Source of the DNA: an uncultured Bifidobacterium sp.
GTDB lineage: Bacteria; Actinomycetota; Actinomycetes; Actinomycetales; Bifidobacteriaceae
Assembly: GCF_959020145.1 (NCBI RefSeq)
Contig: NZ_CAUEQY010000004.1
Location: forward strand, 1 to 64,000
Direction of reading: 5' to 3'
Length of the DNA stretch: 64,000 nt
Shown: piece by piece, positions 1 to 8,114 of the stretch
Layout of the letters: every line of letters starts with the position of its first letter
Numbering within the stretch: the stretch's first letter is position 1
Translations under genes and position numbers: made by a program
Notes under the pieces: model-generated
Databases searched by the model: none
Seen by the model: the letters and a program-made list of their open reading frames with translations, nothing else
What the model was told of the DNA's origin: nothing

Positions 1-24
1 CGGTGTTGGTAAACAATGGCTTCA

Positions 25-39
25 GTGTGCCTGGCACAC
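25..39. promoter_or_regulatory. Inverted repeat in the gap leader
   Basis: A perfect dyad GTGTGCC-T-GGCACAC lies 28 bases before the gap start codon. It could be an operator for a sugar-responsive regulator or a small leader hairpin. The upstream promoter is outside the window, so its role cannot be decided from here. Confidence 0.4.
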
Positions 40-67
40 GCGTGGCCTACCCTAAAGGGAGAATTAC

Positions 68-1123
68 ATGACAGTTAAGATTGGTATTAACGGCTTTGGT
101 CGTATCGGTCGTCTGGCTTTCCGCCGTATCTTCGAGCTGCAGGCTCGTGGCGGCCAGGCCGGTGACATTGAGGTCGCTGCAATCAACGATCTGACCACCC
201 CGTCCATGCTGGCCTACCTGCTGAAGTACGACAGCACCCACGGCACCTTCCGTCATGACGATGGCACCCCGGTCGAGGTCACCTCCACCGACGATTCCAT
301 CGTGGTCGACGGCAAGGAATACAAGGTCTATGCCGAGAAGGATGCCAACAACATCCCGTGGGTCAAGAACGACGGCGTTGAGTTCGTGCTCGAGTGCACC
401 GGCTTCTACACCTCCGCTGAGAAGTCCCAGGCCCACATCAACGCTGGCGCCAAGAAGGTCCTGATCTCCGCTCCGGCCAAGGACGAGACCACCCCGACCG
501 TCGTCTTCGGCGTGAACCACGAGACCCTGAAGGCTTCCGACGTGATCGTGTCCGCCGGCTCCTGCACCACCAACTCCATGGCCGCCATGGTCAAGCTGCT
601 GGACGAGAACTGGGGCATCAAGGCTGGCTTCATGACCACCATCCACGCCTACACCGGCACCCAGATGATCCTCGACGGCCCGCGCTTCCCGAAGGCTCGC
701 AACAACCGCGCCGCCGCCATCAACACCATTCCTCATTCCACTGGCGCCGCCAAGGCCATCGGCAAGGTCGTTCCGTCCGTGAACGGCAAGCTGCAGGGCC
801 ACGCCCAGCGCATCCAGGTTCCGGATGGCTCCGTCACCGAGCTGACCACCGTCCTGAACAAGGAAGTCACCGCCGATGAGATCAACGCCGCCTTCAAGGC
901 CGCCTTCTCCGACACCGACTTCTACGGCTACAACGAGGATGGCATCGTGTCCTCCGACATCATCGGCGACACCCACGGTGGCGTGTTCGATCCGACCCAG
1001 ACCGATGTCAACACCGTTGACGGCCTGACCATGGCTCGCACCGTCTCCTGGTACGACAACGAGTACGGCTTCACCTGCAACATGGTGCGTACCCTGCTGT
1101 ACTTCGCCGAGATCTCCGAGTGA
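68..1123 (+). CDS. gap: Glyceraldehyde-3-phosphate dehydrogenase
   Basis: This glycolytic enzyme oxidises glyceraldehyde 3-phosphate to 1,3-bisphosphoglycerate with NAD+ and phosphate, in the cytoplasm. In bifidobacteria it serves the lower part of the bifid shunt. The 351-residue protein has the Rossmann motif INGFGRIGR near residues 7-15 and the catalytic cysteine (about residue 166) in SAGSCTTNSM, followed by the conserved WYDNEYGF segment near the C-terminus. The ATG is preceded by AAAGGGAG at good spacing. Codon use is strongly biased to C-ending codons, as expected for a highly expressed gene. It appears monocistronic, since a strong hairpin terminator follows directly. Confidence 0.98.
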   Translation: MTVKIGINGFGRIGRLAFRRIFELQARGGQAGDIEVAAINDLTTPSMLAYLLKYDSTHGTFRHDDGTPVEVTSTDDSIVVDGKEYKVYAEKDANNIPWVKNDGVEFVLECTGFYTSAEKSQAHINAGAKKVLISAPAKDETTPTVVFGVNHETLKASDVIVSAGSCTTNSMAAMVKLLDENWGIKAGFMTTIHAYTGTQMILDGPRFPKARNNRAAAINTIPHSTGAAKAIGKVVPSVNGKLQGHAQRIQVPDGSVTELTTVLNKEVTADEINAAFKAAFSDTDFYGYNEDGIVSSDIIGDTHGGVFDPTQTDVNTVDGLTMARTVSWYDNEYGFTCNMVRTLLYFAEISE

Positions 1124-1167
1124 ATCGGCGCGGAGTAATCCGCACGGTTCGTCTCTGAACCTCAGAC

Positions 1168-1201
1168 AAAGGGGCTTTCGCTTCGGCGGAAGCCCCTTTT
1201 C
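1168..1201 (+). terminator. Terminator after gap
   Basis: A GC-rich hairpin (GGGGCTTTCG / CGGAAGCCCC, with the arms partly pairing around a TTCG loop) is followed by a T-run, 45 bases after the gap stop codon. Confidence 0.85.
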
Positions 1202-1240
1202 GTATCCGAAACGCCACAACGGACACGTGGAAGGCTTATT

Positions 1241-1756
1241 ATGGGCGGCATGGCAAAGAAAAAGCATGAGAAGGGCGCCGGTTCCACACCGGCCACCGTG
1301 CAGTTGGAAAAAGCCGGAGTTCCGTTCAAAACCTACGAATACGCGCATTCGAACGATCACATGGATGACGGTTATGGGGTTGAGGCCGCCACCAAGCTCG
1401 GTTTCGACGAGCATCAGGTGTTCAAGACGCTGATGGCGGACACCGGCTCCGAACGCGTGGTCGGCGTGGTGCCGGTCAGCGGACATATGGATCTGAAGGC
1501 GCTGGCCGCGGCAGTCGGCGCGAAGAAGGCGGCGATGGCCGATCCGAAGGTCGCCATGCGCGAATCCGGCTACGTGGTCGGCGGCATCTCCCCGCTTGGC
1601 CAGCGCACACACCACAAGACGGTGCTTGACGAAAGCGCGCTGCAATACGACGAAATCCTGCTGTCGGGCGGCAAACGCGGTTTCTCAGTCGGCGTCAATC
1701 CCAACGATCTGCTCAAGGTGCTCGACGCGGTAGCGGCGCCAATCGGCACTTGGTAA
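1241..1756 (+). CDS. ybaK: YbaK/EbsC-type Cys-tRNA(Pro)/aminoacyl-tRNA deacylase
   Basis: This is a stand-alone editing-domain protein of the YbaK/ProX fold, which hydrolyses mischarged aminoacyl-tRNA (typically Cys-tRNA-Pro). The 171-residue protein shows the family pattern: a central lysine-rich stretch, then GGISPLGQ followed by a conserved threonine/lysine segment. GGAAGG lies six bases before the ATG at 1241; a second ATG at 1250 would remove only three residues. It lies alone between two terminators, with no operon partners. The family assignment is strong, but the exact tRNA substrate is inferred from the family. Confidence 0.88.
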   Translation: MGGMAKKKHEKGAGSTPATVQLEKAGVPFKTYEYAHSNDHMDDGYGVEAATKLGFDEHQVFKTLMADTGSERVVGVVPVSGHMDLKALAAAVGAKKAAMADPKVAMRESGYVVGGISPLGQRTHHKTVLDESALQYDEILLSGGKRGFSVGVNPNDLLKVLDAVAAPIGTW

Positions 1757-1786
1757 AAAACACGCCGATACATCACACCAATACAT

Positions 1787-1828
1787 AAGTGGGTGGTCGG
1801 AACAACACGATGTTCCGACCACCCACTT
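1787..1828. terminator. Bidirectional terminator between ybaK and ispH
   Basis: Two perfect 18-base arms (AAGTGGGTGGTCGGAACA and its complement) flank a six-base loop. The hairpin sits between two convergent genes and ends 20 bases from the ispH stop codon. Confidence 0.8.
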
Positions 1829-1848
1829 GCGTAAGCGAAAGGTTCGCG

Positions 1849-2853
1849 CTATTTGCGCAGTTCCGCAGGAAGCACGAAATGCATGTTCTCCTTGATGGTT
1901 TCGATGGTGCTCACATCCTGGTAGCCAAGTTCTTGCAACGCTGCGACCACGCCGGAAACCAGCTCGTCCGGCACGGAGGCACCCGAGGAAATACCCACGG
2001 ATTCGACACCTTCAAACCATGCGGGGTCAAGTTCCGAAGCATCATCAACACGATGGGCGCGACCAGCGGCGCCAACAGCCGTTTTTGAGGCGTACCGCGC
2101 GTTAAGTCCCTCCTGAGCGACTTCCATCAACCGCACGGAATTCGAGGAATTCGCGGAGCCGACAATCACCACGCAATCGGCTTGCTCGGCAACGAGCTTG
2201 ACCGCCGCCTGACGATTCGACGTGGCATAGCAGATATCGGAGTTCGGCGGCATTTCAAGCCATGGGAAACGAGCTTTGAGCGCGGTGATCGTGCCAGCGG
2301 TCTCATCGACGCTCAACGTGGTCTGCGTAAGCAGCACCAGTTTCGTGTCAGGTTGGAAATCCAACGAGTCGACGTCGGACGCATGCTCGATCAAATGCAC
2401 ATGTTCCGGCGATTCCTCCACCACGCCAACGGCCTCATCGTGGCCTTTATGCCCAATGTAGATGATCTCGTAACCTTCCTTGACAAAACGCAGCACCTCG
2501 CGATGCACTTTGCTTACCAGCGGGCAGGTGGCATCGACCACATGCATGCCGCGCGCCGCGGCCTCGGCTTTGACCGCCGGAGACACGCCGTGGGCGGAAA
2601 ATACGATTGGGATGCCGGCTTCGGCGGCGGCATCGGGGATCTCAGCCAATTCCTGCACGAACACCGCGCCCTGCGCGGCCAAATCCTCGACGACATGCTT
2701 GTTGTGCACGATCTGGCGGCGCACATACACCGGCGGCAATCCGTCGGCACGTGGCGTATCGGCGGATTTGAGAATCGTCCGCACCGTCAGAATCGCCCTA
2801 TCCACGCCGGCGCAGAATCCGCGCGGATCCGCCAGCACGATGCGTTTGCCCAT
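1849..2853 (-). CDS. ispH: 4-hydroxy-3-methylbut-2-enyl diphosphate reductase
   Basis: The last enzyme of the MEP isoprenoid pathway, an iron-sulfur protein that converts HMBPP to IPP and DMAPP. The three cluster-ligating cysteines are visible in RGFCAGVDRAI, DATCPLVSKVH and SDICYATSNRQ, and the conserved IGHKGHDEAVG segment lies between the last two. I chose the inner ATG at 2853, which follows GGAAGGCGG and starts directly at the conserved MGKRIVLADPRGFCAG segment; the upstream ATG at 2880 would add nine unconserved residues. The resulting protein has 334 residues, in the family range. It is transcribed alone, convergent with ybaK and divergent from galM. Confidence 0.95.
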   Translation of the reverse strand: MGKRIVLADPRGFCAGVDRAILTVRTILKSADTPRADGLPPVYVRRQIVHNKHVVEDLAAQGAVFVQELAEIPDAAAEAGIPIVFSAHGVSPAVKAEAAARGMHVVDATCPLVSKVHREVLRFVKEGYEIIYIGHKGHDEAVGVVEESPEHVHLIEHASDVDSLDFQPDTKLVLLTQTTLSVDETAGTITALKARFPWLEMPPNSDICYATSNRQAAVKLVAEQADCVVIVGSANSSNSVRLMEVAQEGLNARYASKTAVGAAGRAHRVDDASELDPAWFEGVESVGISSGASVPDELVSGVVAALQELGYQDVSTIETIKENMHFVLPAELRK

Positions 2854-2985
2854 GTCAAGCCGCCTTCCAATCGTATCCATCCATCACAACAGCAATCACC
2901 AATATTAAGGCACGGGCGCCGTCAATCGACATCGGCCGTCTTCATCCGCAGAATTTCCACACGACAAGCGCATCCACCACCACAT

Positions 2986-2999
2986 CGTGAGCGGTAACA
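2986..2999. promoter_or_regulatory. LacI-family-like operator before galM
   Basis: CGTGAGCGGTAACA matches 11 of 14 positions of the near-ideal lac-type palindrome found before ldh in this window. It lies 40 bases upstream of the galM ATG, in a position to overlap a promoter. The binding protein is not identifiable from the window. Confidence 0.45.
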
Positions 3000-3039
3000 T
3001 AGTAGCGGAAACACAGTCGACAACACTATGGAGTGATTT

Positions 3040-3990
3040 ATGACCTGCACCAATCTGCCGCCACGCACCGGACAGCAATTTTCCATTTCGCATGGCGATT
3101 ACCATGCCGTCGTCACCGAGTTGGGCGCGACGCTGCGCAAACTGACCTACCAAGGCGAGGACATCATCGTCTCCCCCGGTCCGGATGACATGGTGACCTG
3201 CTGCCACGGCCAGCTGCTCATCCCGTTCCCGAACCGCATCGAGAATGGCGAATACACCTTCGAAGGCAAGACCTACACGCTGCCGATCGACGAGCATGAG
3301 CGCCACAACGCCATCCACGGCTACGGCAAGCGCGCGTTCTGGAAGCTTGTCTCCCTTAAAGAGGATGCCGTGACCCTCAGCTGGCGTGCCCCCAACATGG
3401 AGGGATATCCGTTCGACATCGTGGTGACCGCGACGTACAGCCTCGCCGACGATGGCCTGCATCTGAACATCAACGCCTACAACAACGGCGATGCGGACGC
3501 ACCGTGGGCCTTGGCCATCCACCCGTGGCTCGCCAACGGCTTCAACGGATACGGCGATGAGATCGACGCCCACAACGCCAAGTGCAGCCTGACCGTGCCG
3601 GGGCGCACGCATGTCACCGTCAACGAGAACCTCATTCCGACCGGCACCGAGCCGGTGGACGGCACCAAGTATGACCTGCGTAAGGACACGCTGCTCACCG
3701 AGCAGCCGTTCGACGACGCTTGGACGGATCTGGAGCATGCCGAAGACGGCACCGTCACCGCGGTGTTCACCCGTCCGGACGGCAAGAAGGTGCGTGTGGG
3801 CGGCGACGAGACCGTCACCTCGTTCCAGGTGTGCACCGGCACCGGTTTCCCGGCCATCAAGCATCCGGCCGGAGTGGCGGTGGAACCGCAGACGGCATAC
3901 GCGAACGCGTTCAACACCGGCAAGGACCTCATCGTCATCAAGCCGGGCGAGACGTCAAGCACGGCGCTGTTCATCGGGATGCTCGACTGA
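3040..3990 (+). CDS. galM: Aldose 1-epimerase (mutarotase)
   Basis: Interconverts the alpha and beta anomers of galactose/glucose and feeds the Leloir pathway. The 316-residue beta-sandwich protein has the signature arginine in FPNRIENG, the first histidine in HNAIHGYGKRAFW, the second in AIHPWLANGF, and a conserved glutamate region near the C-terminus (GVAVEPQTAYANAF). These are the substrate-binding and catalytic residues of the family. GGAGTGATTT precedes the ATG. A possible LacI-type operator lies just upstream, which suggests control by sugar availability. Confidence 0.92.
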   Translation: MTCTNLPPRTGQQFSISHGDYHAVVTELGATLRKLTYQGEDIIVSPGPDDMVTCCHGQLLIPFPNRIENGEYTFEGKTYTLPIDEHERHNAIHGYGKRAFWKLVSLKEDAVTLSWRAPNMEGYPFDIVVTATYSLADDGLHLNINAYNNGDADAPWALAIHPWLANGFNGYGDEIDAHNAKCSLTVPGRTHVTVNENLIPTGTEPVDGTKYDLRKDTLLTEQPFDDAWTDLEHAEDGTVTAVFTRPDGKKVRVGGDETVTSFQVCTGTGFPAIKHPAGVAVEPQTAYANAFNTGKDLIVIKPGETSSTALFIGMLD

Positions 3991-4037
3991 TATAATCACC
4001 ATCGGAATAAGTCCCGGCCACACAGCGGACGCCGAAT

Positions 4038-4067
4038 TTGGCAAACGTCTCGCTCGTGTGCGATAAT
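4038..4067 (+). promoter_or_regulatory. Predicted sigma-70-type promoter for bL37
   Basis: TTGGCA and GATAAT are separated by 18 bases, and the -10 element ends 38 bases before the bL37 ATG. The spacing and position fit a housekeeping promoter. This is a pattern match only. Confidence 0.5.
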
Positions 4068-4105
4068 CCCGAAGGCTTATTAATCGCAAGTAAAGGAGTC
4101 CAATC

Positions 4106-4180
4106 ATGGGCATGCGCGGACGTAAGCGCAAGGATCGTCGTAAGAAGGCCGCCAATCACGGCAAGCGCCCGAACGCCTGA
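4106..4180 (+). CDS. 50S ribosomal protein bL37 (24 residues)
   Basis: A 25-codon reading frame encodes MGMRGRKRKDRRKKAANHGK followed by RPNA. More than half of the residues are Lys or Arg, and the ANHGKRPN ending is the hallmark I know from the very small actinobacterial ribosomal protein bL37. AAAGGAG lies nine bases before the ATG, a promoter-like element lies upstream, and a strong terminator lies 35 bases downstream, so this is a complete one-gene transcription unit. It is far too short for normal gene callers. The assignment rests on recognition of the sequence, not on an alignment. Confidence 0.85.
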   Translation: MGMRGRKRKDRRKKAANHGKRPNA

Positions 4181-4214
4181 TCCCTGCCGGCGCGAATAGC
4201 GTCACAGAGCATGG

Positions 4215-4250
4215 AAAACCCCGCGGAATCATTACGGTTCGCGGGGTTTT
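4215..4250 (+). terminator. Terminator after bL37
   Basis: The arms AAAACCCCGCG and CGCGGGGTTTT form a strong hairpin with a T-tract in the + direction and an A-tract that would act in the other direction. Confidence 0.85.
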
Positions 4251-4336
4251 CCCATATTCAGACGCTGATGCGGCGGGCGCGCCTCGCGTCACATCAGCGT
4301 GGCACTTGGCGCATGAAACGCCGCACGTCCTTCCAA

Positions 4337-4588
4337 TTACTCGTCACAACAGTGGTCAAGTGTCGCCTCAAGCCTGTCGATCAGGCTTTGCGGCGCGTGT
4401 TTCGGCCGCAGGTACGCGCGCATCGCTGCGATCAGCGCACGTTCGCGTTCATCGCAACAGGTCTCCGGGTCGAAGCAGTCCCCGGAAGCCACGACATGCA
4501 CGCTGGCATGCGTCACCTGCGTCACCACACCGTTCGTGTTGGTGGTGGTCGAAGTAATGGAGATGTGCCGTTCCATTGGTTCGCTCAT
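4337..4588 (-). CDS. Small Cys-rich protein, putative anti-sigma factor partner of SigH
   Basis: An 83-residue protein whose ATG overlaps the sigma-factor stop by four bases (ATGA), so the two are translationally coupled. Partners encoded directly after SigH/SigR-type factors are normally redox-sensitive zinc anti-sigma factors of the RsrA/RshA family. This protein has five cysteines (residues 38, 44, 45, 80, 81) and a C-terminal HCC motif resembling the CC near the end of RsrA, but not a textbook H-x3-C-x2-C site; the cysteines instead form a C-x5-CC pattern. There is no membrane segment. Function is inferred from position and cysteine content, and it could be a diverged thiol switch. Confidence 0.6.
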   Translation of the reverse strand: MSEPMERHISITSTTTNTNGVVTQVTHASVHVVASGDCFDPETCCDERERALIAAMRAYLRPKHAPQSLIDRLEATLDHCCDE

Positions 4589-5190
4589 GGTCGATCCTTC
4601 CCGGCAGTGGCATAGCCACGTTCCTTGGCGTAATTGGCAAGCTCACGTTTCAGCTGTGTGCGGGCGCGGTTGAGCCGGCTCATCACGGTGCCGATTTTCA
4701 CGCCTTGTTCCTCAGCTACCTGGCTGTATGATTTGCCGTCGATCGCGGCGTCGATGAAAACCTGCCTGCGTTCCGGGGAAAGCCGGTTCAAAGCGGCCAT
4801 GATCTCCTCCGGCGCGTAGGCGTCCAAGTATTCCTGTTCGGCGGATTTGAGCTGTTCGGAGGAATGCTCGGACGCGGAATACAGGTCCCAGTCGTCGTAT
4901 TCGCCGGTGGAATCGTTGGCGCGTTGCGGCCGTCGCTTGGCTTTGGCGTACTGGTTGAAATAGGCGTTGCGTTCGATGGTGGTCATCCAAGCCGCGAAAT
5001 TCGTTCCTTCTTTGAAGGAGTCGAACGCCTTGAATCCACGTTCGAAGGTGTCCTGCACCAGATCCTGCGCGTCGTCGGGATTGTTGGTCAGTTTCATCGC
5101 CTGCCGGTACAGCGAGTCCACGACGGGCATGGCAAGCTTCTCAAACCGCGCGCGCCGGCCTGCCATGGATTCCGTTTCTTGTTCAGTCAC
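4585..5190 (-). CDS. sigH: ECF-type RNA polymerase sigma factor, SigH/SigR group
   Basis: A group-4 sigma factor that redirects RNA polymerase, most likely to the thiol-oxidative-stress and heat-stress regulon. Region 2 is seen in the DLVQDTFERGFKAFDSF segment and the following NFAAWM; region 4 is the C-terminal helix-turn-helix with KSYSQVAEEQGVKIGTVMSR. The charged, low-complexity linker between them is typical of the SigR group. The GTG start at 5190 has only GAGGG very close upstream. The next start, an ATG at 5166, has no ribosome site, so the longer form is kept. It is divergent from the murE operon and coupled to a small Cys-rich gene. Confidence 0.88.
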   Translation of the reverse strand: MTEQETESMAGRRARFEKLAMPVVDSLYRQAMKLTNNPDDAQDLVQDTFERGFKAFDSFKEGTNFAAWMTTIERNAYFNQYAKAKRRPQRANDSTGEYDDWDLYSASEHSSEQLKSAEQEYLDAYAPEEIMAALNRLSPERRQVFIDAAIDGKSYSQVAEEQGVKIGTVMSRLNRARTQLKRELANYAKERGYATAGKDRP

Positions 5191-5296
5191 ACCCTCATTG
5201 TAACTTCCCCGACGTCACACGTCGTGCACATGGTTGCCGCTAAAATGGCTCTTCGGTATCCGCTCGGCGTCTCATACACAGGGAGAACACGAAAAC

Positions 5297-6850
5297 ATGG
5301 CTTTGACTCTGGAATCGGCGGCCCGACTGCTCGATAGGCACGGACTGCTGCGCGAAATCATCCGCGGCGATGTCTGGACGCTTGATCCGCACGACATCAA
5401 GGGATTCGACGAGCCGTTCTCCGCAATCACCTACGACACCCGCAAGGTGGAGCCGGGCACGTTCCTGTGCTGCAAGGGCCGTTTCAAGGCCGAATATCTG
5501 CAGGGCATCGACGAACGCGGCCTTGCCGCCTATGTGTCGGAGAACGACTTCTCCGACGCCACGCAAGCTCCGGGCCTTATTGTGGATGACGTGCGCAAGG
5601 CCATGGCTTTGCTATCGGCTGAATTCTATGGTCGTCCGCAGGACCAGTTGAAGGTGGTCGGCATCACCGGCACCAAAGGCAAGACCACCACCGCCTATCT
5701 CACGCAGGCGATGCTCAATGGCTGTTCCGGCGGCAAGTGCGCGCTGTTTTCCTCCGTGGACAATTGTCTTGACGGCCACACCTACGTGGAATCCGATCTG
5801 ACCACGCCGGAATCCATGGATGCGTTCCGCATGATGCGCGAGGCCGTTGATAACGGCATGGAATATCTCGTCATGGAGGTCTCCTCGCAGGCCTACAAGG
5901 TGGACCGCGTGTTCGGTCTCACATTCGACGTGGCCGCGTTCCTCAACATCAGCCCGGACCATATCAGCCCGATCGAGCATCCGACGTTCGAGGATTATCT
6001 CCACTGCAAGCGTCAGATCGTCAAGAACTGCCGTGCCCTCGTATTGGGTGCCGATTGCGCGCGCGCCGACCTCATCCGGCAGGACGCACGTCATGCCAGC
6101 GTTCCCGTCACCACGTTCGCGCTTGGCGGCGATTCCACGGCAGACGTCATGGCCGCGCCGGCGAATGACGATCACAGCCGCTTCTCCATCGTCATCGACG
6201 GCACCTCGATCGGCGAGTTGAGCCTGACATTGGACGGCGATTTCAACTATGCGAACGCGGCGGCGGCCGTCGCGATCGCCCGTGCGGCCGGTTTCGATTT
6301 CGGTTCCGCACAGGCCAAGGACGCGTTGCGTGAGATGGAGCCGGTACGCATCGCCGGACGTATGGAGCATTTCAAGGACACGCGGTCGAACACCATCGCC
6401 ATTGTTGATTACGCGCATAACTACGCGTCCGTCACCGCGTTGCTTGACTACGTCGATCAGCGTTACGGCAGCGAAAAGCCGGAAATCACGCTCATCACCG
6501 GCTCCGCTGGAAACAAGGCATACGATCGCCGCGCCGAAATCGTCCACGCCGCGCAGGACCGCATCGACCATCTCGTGCTCACTTTCGAAGACACCGACGA
6601 CGAGCCTGTGGAACAGGTCTGCGCGGACATGAACGACAGCGTCACCAACCCGCAGCTTGACGTGAAGACCATTCTCGACCGTGCCGAAGCCGTGGAGACC
6701 ACGGTAAGCCGCGATCGCAAGGATCCCGAGCATCTGCACATCATCCTCATCATCGGCAAGGGCAACGAACGTTGGTTCAAAGACCACGGCAAGCACATCC
6801 CTTACGAGGGCGACGACCGCATCGTGGAACGTGTGTTCCGTCTCAAATAA
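5297..6850 (+). CDS. murE: UDP-MurNAc-L-Ala-D-Glu:L-lysine (or ornithine) ligase
   Basis: Adds the third, diamino residue of the peptidoglycan stem peptide, using ATP. The protein has 517 residues from the ATG at 5297, which follows GGGAG; an upstream ATG at 5234 would add 21 poorly conserved residues. It has the N-terminal UDP-binding domain, the P-loop GTKGKTT (about 125-131), the MEVSSQAYKVDRV motif and the DYAHNYASVTALLDY segment. Where DAP-adding MurE enzymes carry DNPR, this protein reads FEDTDDEP (about 430-437), closer to the acidic DDPN-EDP form of streptococcal/lactobacillar Lys-type enzymes. It stands outside the dcw cluster and begins an operon with a D-Asp-ligase-like protein 19 bases downstream. 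Confidence 0.9.
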   Translation: MALTLESAARLLDRHGLLREIIRGDVWTLDPHDIKGFDEPFSAITYDTRKVEPGTFLCCKGRFKAEYLQGIDERGLAAYVSENDFSDATQAPGLIVDDVRKAMALLSAEFYGRPQDQLKVVGITGTKGKTTTAYLTQAMLNGCSGGKCALFSSVDNCLDGHTYVESDLTTPESMDAFRMMREAVDNGMEYLVMEVSSQAYKVDRVFGLTFDVAAFLNISPDHISPIEHPTFEDYLHCKRQIVKNCRALVLGADCARADLIRQDARHASVPVTTFALGGDSTADVMAAPANDDHSRFSIVIDGTSIGELSLTLDGDFNYANAAAAVAIARAAGFDFGSAQAKDALREMEPVRIAGRMEHFKDTRSNTIAIVDYAHNYASVTALLDYVDQRYGSEKPEITLITGSAGNKAYDRRAEIVHAAQDRIDHLVLTFEDTDDEPVEQVCADMNDSVTNPQLDVKTILDRAEAVETTVSRDRKDPEHLHIILIIGKGNERWFKDHGKHIPYEGDDRIVERVFRLK

Positions 6851-6869
6851 CAACTAAGGTGAAGGCATT

Positions 6870-8114
6870 ATGACACGATTCCAACCGATTCTGCTGGGCA
6901 GCGACATCAACGTCTACGGCATGGCCAGGGCGTTCCATGAGGAGTACGGCCTCGTTTCCGAGGCGTATGCGTATTTCCAGCTGAGCCCCACGAAATTCAG
7001 CCGTATCGTCAACGTGCACATCGTCGACGATTTCAACAACTTCGTCACGTTCCGTAATTTCATGCTCAAGCTCGGCAAGCGTATGAAGGCCGAGGATCCG
7101 GAACGCGTGCTGCTGCTCATCCCCTGCGGCGACGTGTACGCCAATCTGCTGAGCCAGTGCGGCGACGATCTTCGCGAATATTTCGTATACAACACGCTTG
7201 ACGTGAACCTTTCGCGCCGGCTCGCCTACAAGTCCACGTTCTACCAGATCTGCGAGCAGTATGATCTGCCCCATCCGAAGACGCGCACCGTCACCGCCGA
7301 TGAGGTGAAGGCAGGAACCTACCGTGATTTGCCGTTCAGCTATCCGGTGGCCATGAAGCCCGCGAATTCGGTGGAATGGCTCAACATCGATTTCGAGGGC
7401 CGTCGCAAGGCCTACATCTTCAACGATCCGGCCGAATTGGAGACCATCATCAAGCGTGCGTACGATGCCGGATACACGTCCGAAATGGTGATTCAGGACT
7501 TCATCCCCGGCGACGATTCCCGCATGCGTGTGCTGAACGCCTATGTGGACCAGCATCATCGCGTGCGTATGATGTTCCTCGGCCACCCGCTGCTGGAGGA
7601 TCCCTCCCCTGTCGCCGCAGGCAACTATGCGGCCATTCTGCCCGACTACAACGAGGGTGTGTTCCGTCGTATCAAGGCTTTCCTCGAGGACATCAAATAC
7701 GAGGGCGTGGCCAATTTCGACATGAAGTACGACGAACGCGACGGCGAGTACAAGCTGTTCGAAATCAACCTTCGCCAAGGACGTTCCAGCTATTTCGTCA
7801 CGCTGAACGGATTCAATCTGGCGAAGTATTTCGTCGACGACCTCGTCGAGGACACGCCGTTCGACGGCAACACCCTGTTCGGCCGCGGTTCGAAGCTGTG
7901 GCTTGAGATTCCGAAGTCGATTTTCCTTGATTACGTCGCAGAAGGCGCTGACAAGGAAACCGGCAAGCGCATGCTCAAGTCGGGCGATTGGGGTACCACC
8001 TTGGAGTATTCCAAGGATATGAATCCGCTGCGTTGGCTGATGATTCGGCACATGTTCTCGATTTACAAGAAGAGCTATGCCAAGTACTTCACCAAGAAGG
8101 GCGAGCTTAAGTGA
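6870..8114 (+). CDS. ATP-grasp ligase, probable D-aspartate ligase of the peptidoglycan bridge
   Basis: A 414-residue ATP-grasp protein. The opening PILLGSDINVYGMARAF resembles, as I recall it, the start of the Enterococcus faecium D-aspartate ligase Aslfm. Residues in PVAMKPANS and the metal-binding segment FEINLRQGRSSYF fit the ATP-grasp core. Aslfm-type enzymes activate D-Asp to its acyl phosphate and attach it to the side-chain amine of L-Lys in the UDP-MurNAc-pentapeptide. The gene lies between murE and an aspartate racemase and overlaps the racemase start by four bases, so enzyme, acceptor-forming ligase and D-Asp supplier are co-expressed. The substrate is inferred from family and context. 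Confidence 0.82.
   Translation: MTRFQPILLGSDINVYGMARAFHEEYGLVSEAYAYFQLSPTKFSRIVNVHIVDDFNNFVTFRNFMLKLGKRMKAEDPERVLLLIPCGDVYANLLSQCGDDLREYFVYNTLDVNLSRRLAYKSTFYQICEQYDLPHPKTRTVTADEVKAGTYRDLPFSYPVAMKPANSVEWLNIDFEGRRKAYIFNDPAELETIIKRAYDAGYTSEMVIQDFIPGDDSRMRVLNAYVDQHHRVRMMFLGHPLLEDPSPVAAGNYAAILPDYNEGVFRRIKAFLEDIKYEGVANFDMKYDERDGEYKLFEINLRQGRSSYFVTLNGFNLAKYFVDDLVEDTPFDGNTLFGRGSKLWLEIPKSIFLDYVAEGADKETGKRMLKSGDWGTTLEYSKDMNPLRWLMIRHMFSIYKKSYAKYFTKKGELK

Noticed and set aside
47..1645. A 532-residue open frame antisense to gap and ybaK
   Set aside because: It is a shadow of GC-rich codon use: it lacks a ribosome site, has low-complexity Gly/Val/Asp/His composition, and is opposed to two clear genes.
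6843..8051. A 402-residue open frame antisense to the ATP-grasp gene
   Set aside because: The + strand gene has a strong family match, operon spacing and coupling. The antisense product looks like a composition artefact.
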